From Clostridiales bacterium CCNA10 (GTDB taxonomy: Bacteria; Bacillota; Clostridia; Oscillospirales; Oscillospiraceae), in NCBI GenBank assembly GCA_003573975.1, contig AP018533.1:2914319-2978318 (forward strand): DNA of 64,000 nt, read 5' to 3'. The translations under genes were made by a program, and so were the position numbers. The notes under the pieces are model-generated. The model was not told where the DNA came from and did no database searches. It saw nothing but the letters and a program-made list of their open reading frames with translations. This document shows, one piece after another, positions 33,338-42,091 of this stretch. Position 1 is the stretch's first letter, and each line of letters starts with the position of its first letter.

Positions 33338-33769
33338 TTACATTTCCTTTCTGGTATCGATTTCCTCTAATATTTTATTGACACAGATATCTAATTTCTT
33401 ATTGACATCCTTTTCCCAAAAATGGATAGGCCGCCATCCCATCTCAATAAGTAAAGAATCGTTTCTCTTATCTCTTGCTATGTTTTCCTCGATTTTCTCG
33501 ATCCAATACAAACGATTAGTTTTTAAACTTGCTTTTCGAGTTTCCCAGTCCTTCCCGTGCCAAAACTCCCCATCAACGAACACAGCAATATGGTGCTTTA
33601 GTATCGCAATGTCCGGAGATTCAGGAAGTTTCTTATAGTTTTTGCGGTATCGAACCCCATGTTTCCAAAGATTTTTCGCCAATGTAACTTCTGCTTTGCT
33701 ACCTTTCAAGTGTACCTTTGCCATGCGCTTTGAAATTTCAGGGGTTGTTATAAGTTTTTGATGTTTCAT
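33338..33769 (-). CDS. Vsr-like (very short patch repair) endonuclease
   Basis: A 143-aa protein with the Vsr fold pattern: TTPEISKRMAKVHLKGSKAE, GVRYRKNYKKLPESPDIAIL, FVDGEFWHGKDWETRK, and GWRPIHFWEKD. Classical Vsr nicks T:G mismatches made by deamination of 5mC. As the last gene of a minus-strand operon led by a C5 methyltransferase, it could be the repair enzyme or, as Vsr-fold proteins in defence loci often are, the DNA-cleaving subunit. It begins 19 bases after the DUF3883 gene. Confidence 0.88.
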   Translation of the reverse strand: MKHQKLITTPEISKRMAKVHLKGSKAEVTLAKNLWKHGVRYRKNYKKLPESPDIAILKHHIAVFVDGEFWHGKDWETRKASLKTNRLYWIEKIEENIARDKRNDSLLIEMGWRPIHFWEKDVNKKLDICVNKILEEIDTRKEM

Positions 33770-33788
33770 GATGACTCTACTTTCAACA

Positions 33789-34733
33789 TCAAATACGCCT
33801 TATGGAATAGGACTGGGCTTCTACAAGCCATGCTTCTGATTCCATAATCGTCACTGCTGGATTTTGTATGATTTCAGGCGTATAGTCCGGCTGATTGATT
33901 TTATGTAAATCTACTAAGTACAAATAATAAGTTTCGCCTTTTAGTTTAGCTGTCTCATACTCATTTTTGGACCAATAGAATCCGGAACTCGATATAGCTT
34001 TCACCTCTATAAACCGATCCATTTCTATAGACTGTATAGAGTCATAAGAGATAATATCATACCCCGCTGTAGCGTCGACTTCTGAAATACGCCTAACCTT
34101 GTCGGATAAAGGGGCGCCAAGTCTATTTTTTTCGAATTCTAAAACATATAGTTCGGCTTTCTCACCGATAAGTTCATTTTTCTCAAGTTGCCTTTTTAAT
34201 TCTTCTAATGAAACTTGCTTTCGTTTTGCTTTGCAGTATTTGGCTATGAACGAATCATATACAGGAGCCAAATAGAAATGAGTCCCCCAAGTCTCTCTTT
34301 GTGGAATTAAAAATCCTTGACTAATCAACATATTCCTGATTCCAGATAGATAAAGGGGGAAAAGTTCATTTTTAAAAATATACTGGTGTCGGAGAGAATC
34401 ATAAGAAAAAATGTTTGACGTTATAATATTTTCATCAAACAATCGTTTTATAGTAGATATAATAAGTGCGTCATTTAATTTCTCTTTGTCTTCGAGAAGA
34501 GGGATAATATCCGGTGAAACAGATATTATCCCTTCAACCACTTGTATCCACCCTAATGTAGAGCAATACCTGATTATTTCTTCGGCGGAAAGATTTTGCT
34601 TCCCATAGAGATGAGAACATAATATTTCGGCATCTGAAATAGGGACTTGGCTGGTCCCTACAACATCGCAGAAAAAAGAGAGGAGGCCTTCTTTGCCGCC
34701 CAGGTATTTAAGATTTTTTAGTGCGTCTAACAT
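33789..34733 (-). CDS. DUF3883 (NO VEIN) domain protein
   Basis: A 314-aa protein. The N-terminal 180 residues are helical. The C-terminal part is DUF3883: GEKAELYVLEFEKNRLG, GYDIISYDS, DRFIEVKAISS, FYWSKNEYETA. The D...ExK arrangement resembles a PD-(D/E)xK-type nuclease fold. DUF3883 proteins recur beside methyltransferases and helicases in defence islands. It overlaps the helicase gene by 26 bases. It may be a nuclease or a sensor of modified DNA. Confidence 0.82.
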   Translation of the reverse strand: MLDALKNLKYLGGKEGLLSFFCDVVGTSQVPISDAEILCSHLYGKQNLSAEEIIRYCSTLGWIQVVEGIISVSPDIIPLLEDKEKLNDALIISTIKRLFDENIITSNIFSYDSLRHQYIFKNELFPLYLSGIRNMLISQGFLIPQRETWGTHFYLAPVYDSFIAKYCKAKRKQVSLEELKRQLEKNELIGEKAELYVLEFEKNRLGAPLSDKVRRISEVDATAGYDIISYDSIQSIEMDRFIEVKAISSSGFYWSKNEYETAKLKGETYYLYLVDLHKINQPDYTPEIIQNPAVTIMESEAWLVEAQSYSIRRI

Positions 34734-36696
34734 AATCTTTTATCAACGCCTTTATATCTTCATCGCCCAAATCATCCGAGATATTGTTGAATAATGGTAT
34801 TGGCATACTCTCCATGATTTCTGTCATCCGTTGTTCTTTTTCGGTCAATCTCGTGTTGATAGTTTCATCAATAGTATTACGAGACAAAACATAGTAATAG
34901 TTTGTGATTGTACCGGCTTTCAAGCCATATCGATGAATCCGATCCTTAGACTGTACGAAGTGCGCCGCATTAAAAGACCTTTCTACATAAATAGCGTTAT
35001 GACAAGATTTATGTAACGAAATCGATTCTGCGACCGCAAATGGGTTTGCAATAATGACTTTGAACGGGCAGTCAGGTTCCTGAAAGAGCCGTATGATTTT
35101 TTCCCTGGTTAAAACAGAATCTTCATCGATACCCTCTCGCTCAACTGGTGTTTCACCATATAATTCTTGGCAAGGAATTCCTTGACTTTCGAGATAAGAT
35201 TTCAGGCCGTGGATCGTATGGATAAAGGTGGCCCAAATAACCACCCGGCCACCGGTGCGTAATATCTCATCGACTAATCGTTTCACTGCAACATATTTGG
35301 CCGGGATCTCGTTTGCTTCGTAATCGAGAATCGTCTTGAGCACATCAGAATCATCTATCATCTGATACTCATCTACTTGAATATCTTCATCATCAAAAAA
35401 ATCCCGAAGAGGAGTTCTTAGCATCGCTGGATCAGAGGCGGCTTGCATCAATCGAATCGTACGTGCTTGGGCTAATGCAGATTTAAAACGCGACGATATA
35501 TTTGAAGATTCATCTGCAATAAACTCATCCATATACTTCTTCTCAATAAAATCATAGATTCTTTGCTGCAGTGGTCCCATGGATACATAGACTGGAGGAT
35601 GAGTAGTCGCCGGTGGAATATTCAAATCACTTTTTCGTATACGGATAAAGTATGGCGAGATATTATCAATCAAACGTGTCACTCTCGTTTGATCTCCAGT
35701 CACTGTTATATCTCGAAGTTGGTTGATTTCAAATCCCATAACATTCTTGTTTGGCCATATGAATCTAAAGAGATTATAAATATCTTCATATCCGTTTGGT
35801 GCAGGTGTACCTGTAAGAACGATTCGGGATTTACTGTATTTGGACATTTCAAGCACTGCTTGCGCAATGACCCCTCCTGATGAGTTTTTTGCTTTGTGAG
35901 CTTCATCAAGCACTACCATTACTTTATTCGTTCGAAGGAAAAAACCCAATTCCTTTTGCAATGAAATCAGAGAAGCATAAGAAATCAAAGTCAGCTCTGC
36001 TGGATATTTTGATATCAGATAATCTTGTTTATCTACTTTATCGATACCTCCAACAAGTCGCTTTGATACAGGCGGTCGCCCAAAACACTCTTCATATTCC
36101 TGTTCCCAGGGGCCAAAGGAACTTAAAGGGCCAACAATCAGCAATCGATCGATATGCTTGATATTTTCCTCAGGGAGATTATGCAAATACGCATATGCTC
36201 CATAAACGATGCTTGTCTTACCAGCTCCGGGTACAGAGAAGTTACACGCGTTTTGGGAAAATGCCATATGATAAGCCGAAAGCAATTGTAAAGGGTAAAG
36301 TGATCTTGCAGTGAGATTTTTAGCTACAGCCTCAGTAAATTCTTCAAATTCCGCTACATTACACTCATTATTTCGAATGTGGAGCGCTTTTTGGGAAAAC
36401 TCTGCAAATTTTTGTTCTTCCAAATAATAATCCCGAACTATCTTTTCAGAGCTTTCACTTTGCACCTCAATAAAGCCATATTTGCGCAACATAGCACTGA
36501 TATTCGACATCACAGAAAACGGCTCGGCATCTTTGATCGGAATGATAAGTCGATCTCCCATCATATGGGGGTGCAAATAATCTCGAACATACCTCCATGC
36601 GAAGCGGTTCTTCTGTAAAGCCGCAATATCCCCAAGTAGATGTATTTCATTGTTTGTTGCATCAAAATCTATAGAGATATTTGCCACGATACTCAT
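34708..36696 (-). CDS. SNF2-like DEAH helicase
   Basis: A 662-aa superfamily 2 enzyme. Walker A is FSVPGAGKTSIVYGAY (about residue 155), the DEAH box VVLDEAHKAKN (about 258), motif III LTGTPAPNGYED, and C-terminal motifs FVQSKDRIHRYGLKAG (motif VI). It should translocate on DNA with ATP and drive restriction or remodelling. I use ATG 36696, which overlaps the preceding stop (ATGA); ten upstream codons belong to the previous gene's end. Confidence 0.9.
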   Translation of the reverse strand: MSIVANISIDFDATNNEIHLLGDIAALQKNRFAWRYVRDYLHPHMMGDRLIIPIKDAEPFSVMSNISAMLRKYGFIEVQSESSEKIVRDYYLEEQKFAEFSQKALHIRNNECNVAEFEEFTEAVAKNLTARSLYPLQLLSAYHMAFSQNACNFSVPGAGKTSIVYGAYAYLHNLPEENIKHIDRLLIVGPLSSFGPWEQEYEECFGRPPVSKRLVGGIDKVDKQDYLISKYPAELTLISYASLISLQKELGFFLRTNKVMVVLDEAHKAKNSSGGVIAQAVLEMSKYSKSRIVLTGTPAPNGYEDIYNLFRFIWPNKNVMGFEINQLRDITVTGDQTRVTRLIDNISPYFIRIRKSDLNIPPATTHPPVYVSMGPLQQRIYDFIEKKYMDEFIADESSNISSRFKSALAQARTIRLMQAASDPAMLRTPLRDFFDDEDIQVDEYQMIDDSDVLKTILDYEANEIPAKYVAVKRLVDEILRTGGRVVIWATFIHTIHGLKSYLESQGIPCQELYGETPVEREGIDEDSVLTREKIIRLFQEPDCPFKVIIANPFAVAESISLHKSCHNAIYVERSFNAAHFVQSKDRIHRYGLKAGTITNYYYVLSRNTIDETINTRLTEKEQRMTEIMESMPIPLFNNISDDLGDEDIKALIKDYVRRTKKS

Positions 36697-37988
36697 CCCC
36701 GCTCCAGAATCTTTTTCATCTCCCAAGTGATTTTACTGATTTCCCGAACCATCTCTTTGATATGAGGGTCTTCGGTAAAACTACTTTGTTCATAGTCGAC
36801 TGATTTGAGCGCACTAAGTGCTCGCTCAAGAAGATCTGCTGGCTTATTAGCGTCCCTCTTATCTTCGAGACGTCTGGAAAATCTGTTGAGATTACCTTTC
36901 AGTTGTCCCTTGGCTTGCTCGACCCAAGTATTATCCCGCTGTTTAAGCAAAAGGCTCAAATCTTCGCCGGGACAACGTTGTCTCAATTCTTCAACTGTTT
37001 CTTCATCAACAGGAGTATTTTCTTGATGTTGTTTCAAAAAATCATCCCATAATTCTTTGAAGAAAAATATACTTCCATCTTTCCCGGTCTTTGCAATGTC
37101 GCGAAATTCTTTGCCCTCGTACCGTGCTCTTATGTAGTCAAAACAGACGAGTTTCAAGTCCGAAATATCAGAATCGGAATATGTCCAGTCCATATTTCGG
37201 ACATTTGCGCCTTGTTTGGCATAGGACTCAAGATAATTTTGCAAGTCGACGAATGGGCCCTCTGTCTTTTCGAGGCGAGTATAGATTCCGTCATAGCCAT
37301 ATTCCTGGAGGTATTCCTCCATCAATGCGAGAATCTTCAACCATTCTTTGATTTGCCCTGGTTTCTCGCTCATGAATTGGGCAATATCTTCTTCAGAGAA
37401 ACCCAGTCGTTTAAGTTCTTTACACTTGAGATACTTCTCAATGGGATTGTAGTCAAGTTTGTCATCTTCACCCATTTGATAAATCGTCTCAAGCTGCTGT
37501 ATATCCTTTTCTTCGGCATCATCAGGCAAAATGATTGCGAGAAAATACTTGCAGTGCTCAACCTGCGCATAGGTGTAGCCCAATTCGTCTCGCTTATGGA
37601 AAAGCCTATTCAAGAGCATTGCACGGCGGTTTCCATCAACGATCGTACCGTCTGATGTAACGATGCCATACCGTTGTTGGCCGTTTTTCAATAGACTATC
37701 CATTGTGATCTTGTTACGATCGACTTTGGATTCGTATAAGAACTTTTCTATGATTTTACGGTCGTCATCTTTTTCTGCGTTCAATTCTCCATTTTGCTTT
37801 TCATAAGATAGCACATCAGAGCCGATTCTACCGTTGTACTTATTGTAGATAAGCAAATCCAAAGGGATACGCCATACTATTTCTGTTCGTGTAGTTCCTT
37901 TATAGCGCAGGGGGATACCGGTCATTGCTTGGTTTAGTTGACTGCATTTGAGTTCATCTAACTTGGCTTTTCTTGTAGCGGCATCCAT
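36693..37988 (-). CDS. ParB-like N-terminal domain protein
   Basis: A 431-aa protein. Residues 35-150 carry a ParB/sulfiredoxin-like pattern: IPLDLLIYNKYNGRIG, then YGIVTSDGTIVDGNRRAML, in which DGNRR is the typical nucleotide-binding box. A HTH-like stretch (GFSEEDIAQFMSEKPGQIKE) follows, as in ParB. DndB has a related DGQHR motif. In this operon it may bind DNA or nucleotide and control the helicase or methylase. ATG 37988 has GGAGGG; it starts 16 bases after the methyltransferase stop. Confidence 0.82.
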   Translation of the reverse strand: MDAATRKAKLDELKCSQLNQAMTGIPLRYKGTTRTEIVWRIPLDLLIYNKYNGRIGSDVLSYEKQNGELNAEKDDDRKIIEKFLYESKVDRNKITMDSLLKNGQQRYGIVTSDGTIVDGNRRAMLLNRLFHKRDELGYTYAQVEHCKYFLAIILPDDAEEKDIQQLETIYQMGEDDKLDYNPIEKYLKCKELKRLGFSEEDIAQFMSEKPGQIKEWLKILALMEEYLQEYGYDGIYTRLEKTEGPFVDLQNYLESYAKQGANVRNMDWTYSDSDISDLKLVCFDYIRARYEGKEFRDIAKTGKDGSIFFFKELWDDFLKQHQENTPVDEETVEELRQRCPGEDLSLLLKQRDNTWVEQAKGQLKGNLNRFSRRLEDKRDANKPADLLERALSALKSVDYEQSSFTEDPHIKEMVREISKITWEMKKILERG

Positions 37989-38004
37989 TATTTCGACCCT
38001 CCAT

Positions 38005-39603
38005 TTATGCAAAAAGATTTGAAAGCAAATAGTATCCAATTGCAATTGCTAAAGGTAAGCTGTGTGGTTCTTGATCAATTATAATCAGTTCCCTCTGTGA
38101 ATCTTCGGGAAGGAGCTTTTCGATAAACGCCTTGGTTGATTCCAATATCTCATAGGGGCCAGTCCATGGTGTCTTATTTCTTTCTTTTGTCGTCATGCAA
38201 TATGCTGACTGAAATGTGTCAGCATCAGGAATCATTTTGCGGTTTTCTTCCAAGAATCTTTGCATATTTGAGTGATATTCCTCGGGAATACAAAAGATGG
38301 GTAAAATAGGACAATACATTTTTGCTTTGTCCTTGCCTTGACTATAATGGATTTCTACATCCCATTTGAAGTTTAGATTGTCAAAATCAGAATGATAATT
38401 CGTTAGTTCCACGCGATATGCATTGATTATCAAATAAGGAATATGGTATTTGAATTTTGCAGTTGCACGACGAGGCGTTTCTTCTTTGATTGGAAAATGG
38501 ATCCCGTTGAGATTTACAAATTTGATTTCCTCACTATGTTTGATTCGTGGATAAGCAGTTGGCAATGTACCATAATTTTCTTCCACGATAGCCCTTGCAA
38601 TGGCATATGACATTTTAGGAGGAACTGCATTTCCAACAAGTGTGTGTTTAGTCGCTTTAGAATCACCATAAAACCAATAGTCAATGGGAAAACTCATCAT
38701 TGAGGCGGCTTCTCTAACTGTTGGGAGTCTATATCTATCCTTTTTATATCCAAGAATCATCGCTTCCCGAGAGCTGGCAGACATCGTGGCCATTACAGTC
38801 CTTGAGGGCCTTGATGTGTTTTCCGGGAATGCCATTTTCCCCATGTAACCTTTATCTTGTTTTAGCCGTTTCGCAGTTTTATATTCGAAATCAGCTAATT
38901 CATATACATAGTGATGGTCGGTAATCTGTTGACGCTCTATGGAAAGATCAGGATAATTGATATCTGTTACCAATGCATTGTTTTCACACAATGGATCGCC
39001 TAACGAATCAAGGACCATTTGTAAAGTGACTAAATTATTGTCATCATGCGTTGCAATAGGAATTGGAAATTCACCGCATAGGTACCTTTCTCTGTTAGTA
39101 GGTGCACCAAAATATTTCGCATTGTATTTTCCAGAAGCGCCATCTTGCGTTCTTAAGACAAAATCTCCATCCAATCCGAGCTCGGCTGCAGTATACTCTT
39201 CTTTTATATAATCACGGACTGCAGGCACATTTTCGAGCACCCAATAACGAAGGATAGAGCCTTGCTTGAATTTTTTTCGAGCAATAATTTTGAGGTATGC
39301 TTCAATCAATTGGATACCAACCGATTTGTCTGCATTGCCGGATTTATTGGAATGAGAAAACGATTGACAAGGAGGGGAGCCAATTATTACTTCCGAATCA
39401 GGTACTAATGTCTCAAATTCATCATCAGGCAACTGAGATATACGAATAACATCATCTTGTACGACTTTTACGCCGGGTTTATTTCCTGAATAAGTATTTA
39501 CAGCTGGAGCCCATCGATCGACGGCAAAAACAATATCAAATCCAGCTTGTCGGAATCCTTCAGAAAAACCTCCAGCGCCGCAAAAAAAGTCAGCTACCCG
39601 CAT
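38005..39603 (-). CDS. DNA (cytosine-5) methyltransferase
   Basis: A 532-aa C5 methyltransferase with motifs in order: FFCGAGGFSEGFRQAGF (I), GSPPCQSFSHSN (IV, catalytic Cys near residue 79), VLENVPAV (VI), APTNRERYL (VIII), a target-recognition region, and HTLVGNAVPP (X, about residue 324). Beyond motif X lie about 200 extra residues with no family match, so it may contact its operon partners. It leads the five-gene minus-strand operon and would mark self DNA. The ATG has GAGG upstream; an AT-rich region with a TATATT near 39675 may be the promoter. Confidence 0.93.
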   Translation of the reverse strand: MRVADFFCGAGGFSEGFRQAGFDIVFAVDRWAPAVNTYSGNKPGVKVVQDDVIRISQLPDDEFETLVPDSEVIIGSPPCQSFSHSNKSGNADKSVGIQLIEAYLKIIARKKFKQGSILRYWVLENVPAVRDYIKEEYTAAELGLDGDFVLRTQDGASGKYNAKYFGAPTNRERYLCGEFPIPIATHDDNNLVTLQMVLDSLGDPLCENNALVTDINYPDLSIERQQITDHHYVYELADFEYKTAKRLKQDKGYMGKMAFPENTSRPSRTVMATMSASSREAMILGYKKDRYRLPTVREAASMMSFPIDYWFYGDSKATKHTLVGNAVPPKMSYAIARAIVEENYGTLPTAYPRIKHSEEIKFVNLNGIHFPIKEETPRRATAKFKYHIPYLIINAYRVELTNYHSDFDNLNFKWDVEIHYSQGKDKAKMYCPILPIFCIPEEYHSNMQRFLEENRKMIPDADTFQSAYCMTTKERNKTPWTGPYEILESTKAFIEKLLPEDSQRELIIIDQEPHSLPLAIAIGYYLLSNLFA

Positions 39604-39957
39604 AACGTCGTTTCCTCATTTCTTAGTTGATTACTTGCTAATATGATATTCGACCATATCATTTGTACTATAATATAGGACTAATGATCGCTCACATCTA
39701 AAAAATGCTCTACCTCTTGGCAGAGCACATAACTTATGTAGTCCTACTGCCGAGGCTTACAACAACTCTTGACAGTGTTGTGTCTAATTTTAGCAGATTT
39801 CGTAAGGGAAAGCAAGGAGCCAGTAGGCTGTTCCTCTACCATCTGCTGACGGATGTCCTACCCTTCCTTGATATTACAAAGCCTGTCGACTTACAGTACA
39901 AAAGGCGTAGAAGAGGATTTGAGCAAATTTGTGTACTTTTAGAAAGCTGGAACTCTC
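39604..39957. other. divergent AT-rich intergenic region
   Basis: No supportable gene. It separates the minus-strand methyltransferase operon from a plus-strand esterase. A short inverted repeat (TGCTCT...AGAGCA, 39706-39727) is present. It must hold the operon promoter, but no unambiguous -35/-10 pair was found. Confidence 0.5.
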
Positions 39958-40632
39958 ATGCATACTTTTATGGAGAATCGCAAGACCGTAAAAATTTTCT
40001 CTTCCATCGCTACTGATGCACCAATAATCTACCTGAACACCAACACCGATAAAGGGCAACAGGTATATGAGGCGGCACAGGCCACCGGTTGCCTACCGTT
40101 TACGCTGGTCGCTATCAGCGACTTGGATTGGAATCACGACATGGCCTCTTGGGACAGTCCGGCGGCGTTCAAGAACGGGGAGCCCTTCACCGGCGGAGCG
40201 GACGACTACCTGCGGCTGCTGGTGGAGGAAATCATACCCAGGGCAGAAAAAGAACTGCCTGGGCCTCCAGCATGGCGTGGAATTGCTGGGTACTCTTTGG
40301 CGGGGCTATTCGCCCTGTACACCATCTACCAGACAGATGTGTTCTCACGGGTAGGGTGTATGTCCGGATCCTTGTGGTTTCCAGGTTTCAAGGAATACAT
40401 CTTCTCCCACGAGCCGAAGAGCCGGCCGGACTGCATCTATTTCTCTCTGGGGGACAAGGAGGCCAAGACTCGCAATCCAGTCCTGAAAACAGTTCAGGAA
40501 AATACAGAGGAGATCCAGACCTTTTACCAGAACAAGGGCATCGACACGGTGCTCCAGCTAAATCCCGGAAATCACTTCGTCCGGGGAATCGAGCGGACGG
40601 TGGTGGGCATTCAGTGGCTGTTGAGCAGATAG
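39958..40632 (+). CDS. esterase (alpha/beta hydrolase, Fes/EstD-like)
   Basis: A 224-aa cytoplasmic protein with the nucleophile elbow AGYSLAGLFALY (Ser near residue 118) and a late GNHF for the catalytic His. The pattern LVEEIIPRAEKELPG before the elbow is usual in enterochelin-esterase-like hydrolases. The ribosome binding site is weak (AGAAAGCTGG). Its GC content returns to that of the chromosome, so it is probably not part of the defence operon. Confidence 0.78.
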   Translation: MHTFMENRKTVKIFSSIATDAPIIYLNTNTDKGQQVYEAAQATGCLPFTLVAISDLDWNHDMASWDSPAAFKNGEPFTGGADDYLRLLVEEIIPRAEKELPGPPAWRGIAGYSLAGLFALYTIYQTDVFSRVGCMSGSLWFPGFKEYIFSHEPKSRPDCIYFSLGDKEAKTRNPVLKTVQENTEEIQTFYQNKGIDTVLQLNPGNHFVRGIERTVVGIQWLLSR

Positions 40633-40864
40633 AGGATAGCCTTCGGCCCTTATTCTTTGAATAGGCGTGTGAAAAATTGATATGCCTACCCTACAGAAAA
40701 GACTTGCTTAACACCCTTTACAGAGGTAAAATAGCCAAAACAGAAAGGGTCAAAAAATGATGGGTTATCACCGTTTTTCTTCTTGGCAGATAGGTTGCCT
40801 GTAAGAGAGCATGTTTCCTTGACGACTCTTGCAGGCGGCCCGAACTGTCAAGGAGTGAGCACAA

Positions 40865-41113
40865 TTGAACAGAGACCGCAGTTACTATCGCAAACAGCGC
40901 ATGCGTGCGATCCATCGCAAGGAAACGATCCTCCGCCAGCTTGGGGGCGAAGAGTTTGTCTCCGCATGGGCACGCGGCGCCGCCGGACGGCTGTCCAAAG
41001 GGAAGATCCACTGCTCCTGCTGGATGTGCCGCAGAAAGTCGTATGACGATCCACAGATTCGGGATAAGCGGGCGGCCATGGATGCCGCCCAGCAGCTGAT
41101 GGAAATCGAGTGA
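40865..41113 (+). CDS. small basic protein with CxC-x2-C motif
   Basis: An 82-aa protein from a TTG start with AAGGAG ten bases upstream. MNRDRSYYRKQRMRAIHRKE is strongly basic, and KIHCSCWMCRRKSYDDPQIR holds a likely zinc site. Similar short proteins are common near mobile elements of Clostridia, with no known function. A 7-bp inverted repeat (CCTTGAC 40817-40823, GTCAAGG 40847-40853) overlaps the ribosome binding site and could hide it. A terminator follows. Confidence 0.7.
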   Translation: MNRDRSYYRKQRMRAIHRKETILRQLGGEEFVSAWARGAAGRLSKGKIHCSCWMCRRKSYDDPQIRDKRAAMDAAQQLMEIE

Positions 41114-41127
41114 CTTCTCTCACGAAA

Positions 41128-41186
41128 AAAACGCTTCCCAGCCGGGACTGGCAGACACCTGCCGCCCCTGGTCAGGAAGCGTTTTT
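41128..41186 (+). terminator. long terminator after the small basic protein gene
   Basis: AAAACGCTTCC (41128-41138) pairs with GGAAGCGTTTTT (41175-41186), with partial inner pairing; the T-run leads directly into the 22-bp repeat. Confidence 0.75.
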
Positions 41187-41206
41187 GACCCCATATTTGA
41201 CCACAG
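41185..41206 (+). repeat. 22-bp repeat, right copy
   Basis: Identical to 18986-19007 (TTGACCCCATATTTGACC plus four bases). Here it lies about 150 bases before tRNA-Pro. Confidence 0.6.
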
Positions 41207-41319
41207 TCAGGGCCGGAACACGTGGAAACAGCGGATTTAAGAGCGTCAAAAAATATCGGATACTGAGCAGAAAGCGCTGGAAAGCACTACAAATTACCAC
41301 AAAAAATTTGGTTCAAGCG

Positions 41320-41398
41320 TTTGGGAGAATCCGCCCAGGCCACCCCACAACTTCATATCCGGGTGTAGCGCAGCTGGTAGCGCGCCTGCTTTGGGAGC
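41320..41398 (+). repeat. right copy of the 79-bp direct repeat (attachment-site-like)
   Basis: Matches 18802-18880 with three substitutions and runs into the anticodon loop of the intact tRNA-Pro. It marks the right edge of the putative island. Confidence 0.7.
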
Positions 41399-41434
41399 AG
41401 GATGCCGCAGGTTCGAATCCTGTCACTCGGACCA
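41359..41434 (+). tRNA. tRNA-Pro (anticodon TGG)
   Basis: 76 nt with encoded CCA. Acceptor CCGGGTG/CACTCGG, anticodon stem CCTGC/GCAGG with loop TTTGGGA, and T stem GCAGG/CCTGT (one G-T pair) all fold. It is the second intact copy of this isoacceptor in the window. Confidence 0.93.
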
Positions 41435-41442
41435 CCTTTCTT

Positions 41443-41472
41443 AGAAAAACCGCTTATTTAGGCGGTTTTTCT
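41443..41472 (+). terminator. terminator after tRNA-Pro
   Basis: AGAAAAACCGC pairs with GCGGTTTTTCT around TTATTTAG. Confidence 0.8.
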
Positions 41473-41662
41473 GCGTTTTGAGTTCGGGTTTTGCGGTTTT
41501 GGAGATTGCTGTTTTGCGGCGGTCCCAGGGGCAGAACAGCGGCTGGGGCATGAGTGAGTGTAGCGACTGGAACCGCCAAATCCCTAACCCATCCCTAACA
41601 GGGAAACTTCTGCATTTTTCCGTTAATATCGGTGCTGTTGTCGGCTACTCCTGATCGCATGT

Positions 41663-41675
41663 CTACGCTGTGTAG
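41663..41675. repeat. decayed copy of the regulator's operator region
   Basis: CTACGCTGTGTAG within a stretch (TGATCGCATGTCTACGCTG...) that closely resembles the upstream region of the HTH-desulfoferrodoxin gene (43961-44010). Here the palindrome has one mismatch and no good -10 follows, so it looks like a relic. Confidence 0.45.
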
Positions 41676-41728
41676 GTCGTGAAGCAGGATTTCTCCTGCT
41701 GTAAGTCGATCTTTGACCTATCTTAAAT

Positions 41729-42091
41729 TCAATAAAGCGTCCACCAGTATTCAAACACTTTACGATACTGGTTGCCCTTCTTCGATAGGCCGAAATACTT
41801 ACGGACTTTTCGATTGGATCTTCGCTTCAGGTACTGTTGACAATCGCTGGACTTCATATACTGAATGTGCAGTCCGGAATGAAGTAACGTTCTTAATCTC
41901 TCATAGTCTCCCTTGATATACCCCATGTTTGGTGCGTACCTGCTGTGCTGAATGAGAAACAGAAGATGGTCTGAGTGCTTGACACATTGGGTACGGCGAT
42001 ATTGGCGACCGGAACGTCGACCGCATCCGGGCTCGTTTTTAGTAGATCCCAAGATCTCGGCGATCCGCTTGTTTAACTCTTGCTCTGTCAT
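41729..42091 (-). CDS. uncharacterised small protein of mobile elements
   Basis: Up to 120 aa. The C-terminal half (YLKRRSNRKVRKYFGLSKKG, then FEYWWTLY) has the look of short proteins found beside IMEs in Clostridia. The N-terminal third overlaps the 58-aa gene at 42039 and reads poorly, so the true start may be nearer 41900 (an internal ATG, MGYIKGDYERLR). No function known. Confidence 0.45.
   Translation of the reverse strand: MTEQELNKRIAEILGSTKNEPGCGRRSGRQYRRTQCVKHSDHLLFLIQHSRYAPNMGYIKGDYERLRTLLHSGLHIQYMKSSDCQQYLKRRSNRKVRKYFGLSKKGNQYRKVFEYWWTLY

Larger units (their letters stand above)
18802..41398. mobile_element. genomic island between tRNA-Pro repeats
   Basis: The block is bounded by the 79-bp direct repeats. 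It contains two tandem tyrosine recombinases, relaxase, oriT-like hairpin and excisionase, plus cargo of hydrolases, GIY-YIG proteins, a toxin-antitoxin pair and a restriction-modification-like operon. Part of the cargo is visibly AT-richer than the flanking genes. Whether it moves as one unit or is a stack of several insertions is unresolved. Confidence 0.6.

Noticed and set aside
36693-39603. DISARM or BREX identity for the methyltransferase operon
   Set aside because: DISARM needs DrmA/B/C and BREX needs PglX/PglZ/BrxC-type proteins; none is present here.
39705-40016. 103-aa frame before the esterase
   Set aside because: It overlaps the esterase start, lacks a start signal and reads like random AT-rich sequence.
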